From positions 1-7,942 of the forward strand of contig CALBAX010000127.1 in NCBI GenBank assembly GCA_937926875.1: a stretch of DNA of 7,942 bases, read 5' to 3'. Source of the stretch: an uncultured Desulfovibrio sp. (GTDB taxonomy: Bacteria > Desulfobacterota > Desulfovibrionia > Desulfovibrionales > Desulfovibrionaceae). Below the pieces are notes generated by a model that was not told the DNA's origin, did no database searches, and saw nothing but the letters and a program-made list of their open reading frames with translations. The first letter of the stretch is position 1, and each line of letters begins with the position of its first letter. Below are positions 5,667 through 7,942 of the stretch, one piece after another. The position numbers were made by a program, and so were the translations under genes.

Positions 5667-6926
5667 ATGACCTGCCGGGACGTCTTCTTTGCCGGTGTGC
5701 CGGGAGCCGTGCGTCTGCACGACTGCGGGGGACTGCTGTCCGCTCTGGACGAGTTTTTCCGGCTCTGGCCGCACGCCCCACGGCCTGAAGGGCTCCCGTC
5801 CATCCCCGGCTTCCCCGGGACGTTTCCCCCTGTCCTGCACGGAGCAGCCCCCCTGCTGGAGATCGCTCCACAGGGACGGGGGTACCGGTTGCGCTCTCCC
5901 TGGCTGCCCGCTCCCCGCCACGAGCCTTCCGGGGCCTGCCTGTTGTGCAGTCTGGCCATAGAACTGGTGGCTGCCTGCTGCCACGCCTGTCCCCGCCTGA
6001 TCTCCCTCCATGCCGCGGCCGTGTGCCTGCACGGGCGCACCCTGCTTTTTTGCGGCGACAACCGTGCCGGCAAGAGCACGCTGGTCGCCCGTCTCATGGC
6101 CGATACGGCCCGGGGTCTTGGCGACGACATGCTGGCCCTCCATCAGGGCAGGATATTTTCCTTCGGGGTGGCCCCCCGCTTGCGTCTGCCCTTGCCCCCT
6201 TCGCCAGCACTGGAGCACCTCATGCGCGATCGCCCGGGCATACGTGACCGCCATTATGGCTATCTGGCTGCCTCCCCGGACAGTCTGGCGTCCTGGGGGG
6301 AGCGCAACCGCCCCGATGCCGTGATCTTGCTGGAACGCACGCCCGGCAGCCGTGCCATCCTTCTGCCCGCCCCTGCCGCCACCGGCATGGACAACGTGCT
6401 GTCCCGCTTCCTGATCCCGGACGGTGGTGCGCCGGAGGTGCTCAGGCTGGGCACGCAGCTGCTGGATGCCCTGCCCTGCCGCATCCTTCGGTATGAGGAT
6501 CTGGACGAAGCCGCAACGCTCCTGGAGCGGCAGGCCCGCCTGCTGCCTCCGGCCGCATCCCTGCCCGGGGACTTTTCCCCAGCGACGGTACCGCCCGGCT
6601 GTCATGGCCAGCCTCCTTCCCCGCCCTCCGGGGGCACCGGGGACAGCAGGACTCTGTGGCGGCAGCGCCCGGGCCTGAGCTGCCGGCAGGCGGGGCAAAG
6701 CATCTTCCTTACCGACAGCCGCGGCAACAGCATCTTCCGCCTCGACGGTACCGGGGCCGTGGTCTGGCAGCTGCTTTCCGAACCTCTTTCGCGCGACGAA
6801 GCCCTTTCCCTGCTGGCCGAGACCTTCCCTGACGTCCCCCAGGCACGCATCCGGCACGAGCTGGGGCAACTTTTCCAGGCCCTTTTTGAAGCCCGTCTGA
6901 TCGAAAAAGCCACGAAAAGTCCCTGA
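5667..6926 (+). CDS. HPr-kinase-like P-loop protein with C-terminal PqqD/RiPP-recognition domain
   Basis: The 419-residue protein has three parts. Residues 1-105 are a poorly defined N-terminal region. Residues 110-290 resemble the catalytic domain of HPr kinase: LISLHAAAV (112-120, with H115), Walker A CGDNRAGKST (129-138, K136) and GLGDDMLAL (150-158, D153-D154), like the VADD motif of HprK. After a Pro/Gly-rich linker (about 293-327), residues 331-414 look like a PqqD-type winged-helix RiPP recognition element: a PGLSCRQ strand, FRLDGTGAVVWQLL, then two helices (SRDEALSLLAETF and RIRHELGQLFQALFEARLIE). PqqD domains bind peptide precursors, and HprK-like kinases are known partners in lasso-peptide and HPr-rel systems, usually as separate proteins. 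The TAG-GC-ATG junction with the Ser-repeat gene, without a well placed ribosome site (GGAGG is about 22 bases away), points to coupled translation. Substrate and reaction are inferred. Confidence 0.83.
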   Translation: MTCRDVFFAGVPGAVRLHDCGGLLSALDEFFRLWPHAPRPEGLPSIPGFPGTFPPVLHGAAPLLEIAPQGRGYRLRSPWLPAPRHEPSGACLLCSLAIELVAACCHACPRLISLHAAAVCLHGRTLLFCGDNRAGKSTLVARLMADTARGLGDDMLALHQGRIFSFGVAPRLRLPLPPSPALEHLMRDRPGIRDRHYGYLAASPDSLASWGERNRPDAVILLERTPGSRAILLPAPAATGMDNVLSRFLIPDGGAPEVLRLGTQLLDALPCRILRYEDLDEAATLLERQARLLPPAASLPGDFSPATVPPGCHGQPPSPPSGGTGDSRTLWRQRPGLSCRQAGQSIFLTDSRGNSIFRLDGTGAVVWQLLSEPLSRDEALSLLAETFPDVPQARIRHELGQLFQALFEARLIEKATKSP

Positions 6927-6956
6927 TGCAAGGAAAACGGATTTTTGCATTTTAAT
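6926..6956 (+). terminator. Weak terminator candidate after the kinase-PqqD gene
   Basis: ATGCA (6926-6930) pairs with TGCAT (6946-6950), and AAAA (6934-6937) with TTTT (6942-6945), around a CGGA loop with a 3-base bulge. TTTAATT follows. The stem is AT-rich and weak. The T8 tract at 6969-6976 further on may help, or termination may be incomplete and feed into the tRNA operon. Confidence 0.3.
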
Positions 6957-6996
6957 TATAATTGCTTGTTTTTTTTCTATTTTTATTTTTTGAATG

Positions 6997-7054
6997 AAAA
7001 AAATCGAAAAAATGCAAAAAAGTGCTTGCCAAAGGGACAGGTTTTCCGTAAACA
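6997..7054 (+). promoter_or_regulatory. Promoter with phased A-tracts for the tRNA-Tyr/tRNA-Gly/tuf operon
   Basis: Three A-tracts (A7 at 6997-7003, A6 at 7007-7012, A6 at 7016-7021) start 10 and 9 bases apart and end 4 bases before TTGCCA (7026-7031). TAAACA (7049-7054) follows after a 17-base spacer. Phased A-tracts bend DNA and act as UP elements at strong stable-RNA promoters. The -35 box is good (5 of 6) and the -10 box weaker (3 of 6). T-rich tracts at 6969-6991 extend the AT-rich region upstream. The leader to tRNA-Tyr would be about 125 bases. Confidence 0.5.
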
Positions 7055-7153
7055 CATCCTTGCTGCTGACGAATGCCTCACGAAAGCGAAAGCCGGACGG
7101 GGCAGCAGGGCACCGGAAACAAAGCCGGACAAGCCCACGCCAGACTGAAAATC

Positions 7154-7176
7154 TTGCAAGCCGATATTGCTTGCAA
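7154..7176 (+). promoter_or_regulatory. Inverted repeat just upstream of tRNA-Tyr
   Basis: TTGCAAG (7154-7160) and CTTGCAA (7170-7176) form a perfect 7-base inverted repeat with a 9-base spacer, ending 8 bases before the tRNA. It could be an RNA hairpin guiding 5' processing, or a protein-binding site. No T-tract follows, so it is not a terminator. Confidence 0.35.
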
Positions 7177-7184
7177 CTCAGAGT

Positions 7185-7270
7185 GGAGGGGTTCCCGAGT
7201 GGCCAAAGGGAACAGACTGTAAATCTGTCGTCGTAAGACTTCGGTGGTTCAAATCCACCCCCCTCCACCA
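7185..7270 (+). tRNA. tRNA-Tyr, anticodon GUA, CCA encoded
   Basis: This 86-base class II tRNA has a perfect acceptor stem (GGAGGGG with CCCCTCC), anticodon stem ACAGA/TCTGT with loop CTGTAAA (GUA at 7219-7221), a long variable arm typical of bacterial tRNA-Tyr, T-arm GGTGG/CCACC with TTCAAAT, discriminator A and encoded CCA. It is the first gene of the tRNA-Tyr/tRNA-Gly/tuf group. Confidence 0.96.
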
Positions 7271-7415
7271 CTTCTGAACAAGAAGTGTGGCACATGCTAA
7301 CAACTGCCTTGGCTGTAGGAGACAGGTAGACTGTCGGGAACTACGGTGCAGTACCGGGCAATGCCGAAACCCGGGGGTCAGCTTGCTGGCCTGCAAAACA
7401 GCGCGCATCGAGGAT
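7271..7415 (+). other. 145-base spacer between tRNA-Tyr and tRNA-Gly
   Basis: No tRNA or reading frame is recognised. A small hairpin sits right at the tRNA-Tyr 3' end: ACTTCT (7270-7275) pairs with AGAAGT (7281-7286) across GAACA. The rest is GC-rich. The length is large for a spacer in a tRNA operon, where in some bacteria another tRNA would sit. Confidence 0.5.
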
Positions 7416-7491
7416 GCGGGAATAGCTCAACGGCTAGAGCATCAGCCTTCCAAGCTGAGGGTTGCGGGTTCGAATCCCGTTTCCCGCTCCA
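7416..7491 (+). tRNA. tRNA-Gly, anticodon UCC, CCA encoded
   Basis: This 76-base tRNA has acceptor stem GCGGGAA/TTCCCGC, D-arm GCTC/GAGC, anticodon stem TCAGC/GCTGA with loop CTTCCAA (UCC at 7449-7451), T-arm with TTCGAAT, discriminator U and encoded CCA. It precedes tuf, as glyT does in the tufB operon of E. coli. Confidence 0.96.
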
Positions 7492-7663
7492 TTCCTGCAT
7501 TTTTCCCTTCCAGTCATCCTTTTCCTGTCAAAGCACGTTCCCTGGGCAACAACACAGGGACTTATGCGGGCAGTGGCAAGAAACCGGGAGCAGGCGTTCG
7601 AAACCATGCTCAAGGTTGAAAGTACAGTAACCGCAACAAATTTTATCCTCAGGGAGACGTACA

Positions 7664-7942
7664 ATGGGCAAGGAAAAATACGAACGCAAAAAGCCCCACG
7701 TTAACATCGGTACCATCGGCCACATCGACCATGGTAAGACCACTCTGACCGCCGCCATCACCAAGATCGCCGGCCTGAAGGGCTCCGGCAGCTTCATTTC
7801 CTACGACGAAATCGACAAGGCTCCCGAAGAAAAGGAACGTGGTATCACCATCGCCACCGCCCACGTGGAATACGAGACCGACAAGCGTCACTACGCTCAC
7901 GTGGACTGCCCCGGCCACGCTGACTACATCAAGAACATGATC
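7664..7942 (+). CDS. tuf: Elongation factor Tu, N-terminal part (cut by window end)
   Basis: ATG 7664 follows AGGGAG (7651-7656) by seven bases. The 93 visible residues are open to the window edge and are unmistakably EF-Tu, the GTPase that delivers aminoacyl-tRNA to the ribosome. They show the P-loop GHIDHGKT (19-26), the switch I region with RGITI (59-63, T62), and DCPGH (81-85) of switch II. A 172-base stretch separates it from tRNA-Gly. That stretch contains only a 6-pair hairpin (TCCCTG with CAGGGA, near 7540-7561) and no convincing extra promoter, so tuf is probably co-transcribed with the two tRNAs. Confidence 0.98.
   Translation, partial: MGKEKYERKKPHVNIGTIGHIDHGKTTLTAAITKIAGLKGSGSFISYDEIDKAPEEKERGITIATAHVEYETDKRHYAHVDCPGHADYIKNMI

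Noticed and set aside
4924..7295. Long minus-strand frames (4924-5871, 5393-6130, 5661-7295)
   Set aside because: They are antisense to the Ser-repeat and kinase-PqqD genes, the last also crosses tRNA-Tyr, and none shows a domain or ribosome site.

Overview
The window is GC-rich and bacterial. It most resembles a Desulfovibrio-type sulfate reducer (Desulfovibrionaceae). The basis is the remembered sequence style of the EF-Tu N-terminus (a GHIDHGKT P-loop and DEIDKAPEEKERGITIATAHVEY), the tRNA-Tyr/tRNA-Gly/tuf order and the mix of accessory genes. No database search was possible, so the genus is an inference.

Left part (1-1385, minus strand): a cas3 gene begins at 676 and runs off the left edge. 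Only its HD nuclease domain is visible, so the rest of a type I CRISPR-Cas operon should lie outside the window. About 630 bases of non-coding DNA with hairpins separate cas3 from a tRNA-Thr(UGU) gene that has its own promoter and terminator. No CRISPR array is in the window.

Middle part (1495-3493, minus strand): a two-gene unit of a 64-residue zinc-ribbon protein followed by a 595-residue protein. The second joins an N-terminal NERD-like nuclease domain to a UvrD/Rep-type SF1 helicase. Next to cas3 and a tRNA it looks like accessory, possibly defence-related, DNA.

Right part (3956-7942, plus strand): a secreted phosphorylcholine phosphatase (PchP family) with a good terminator comes first. 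A compact two-gene cassette follows. Gene one encodes a Tat-exported small protein built on about twelve consecutive (Arg/His)-X-Ser triplets. Gene two, 2 bases downstream, encodes an HPr-kinase-like P-loop domain fused to a C-terminal PqqD/RiPP-recognition domain. This pair is the best candidate for an undescribed system: a peptide-modification cassette in which the kinase-PqqD protein could bind and phosphorylate the Ser-repeat protein before Tat export.

The window ends with a strong-looking promoter region (phased A-tracts), tRNA-Tyr(GUA), tRNA-Gly(UCC) and the start of tuf (EF-Tu), which is cut by the right edge. The translation-machinery genes are ordinary core genome; the novelty lies in the Ser-repeat/kinase-PqqD pair and, less strongly, in the zinc-ribbon/NERD-helicase pair.
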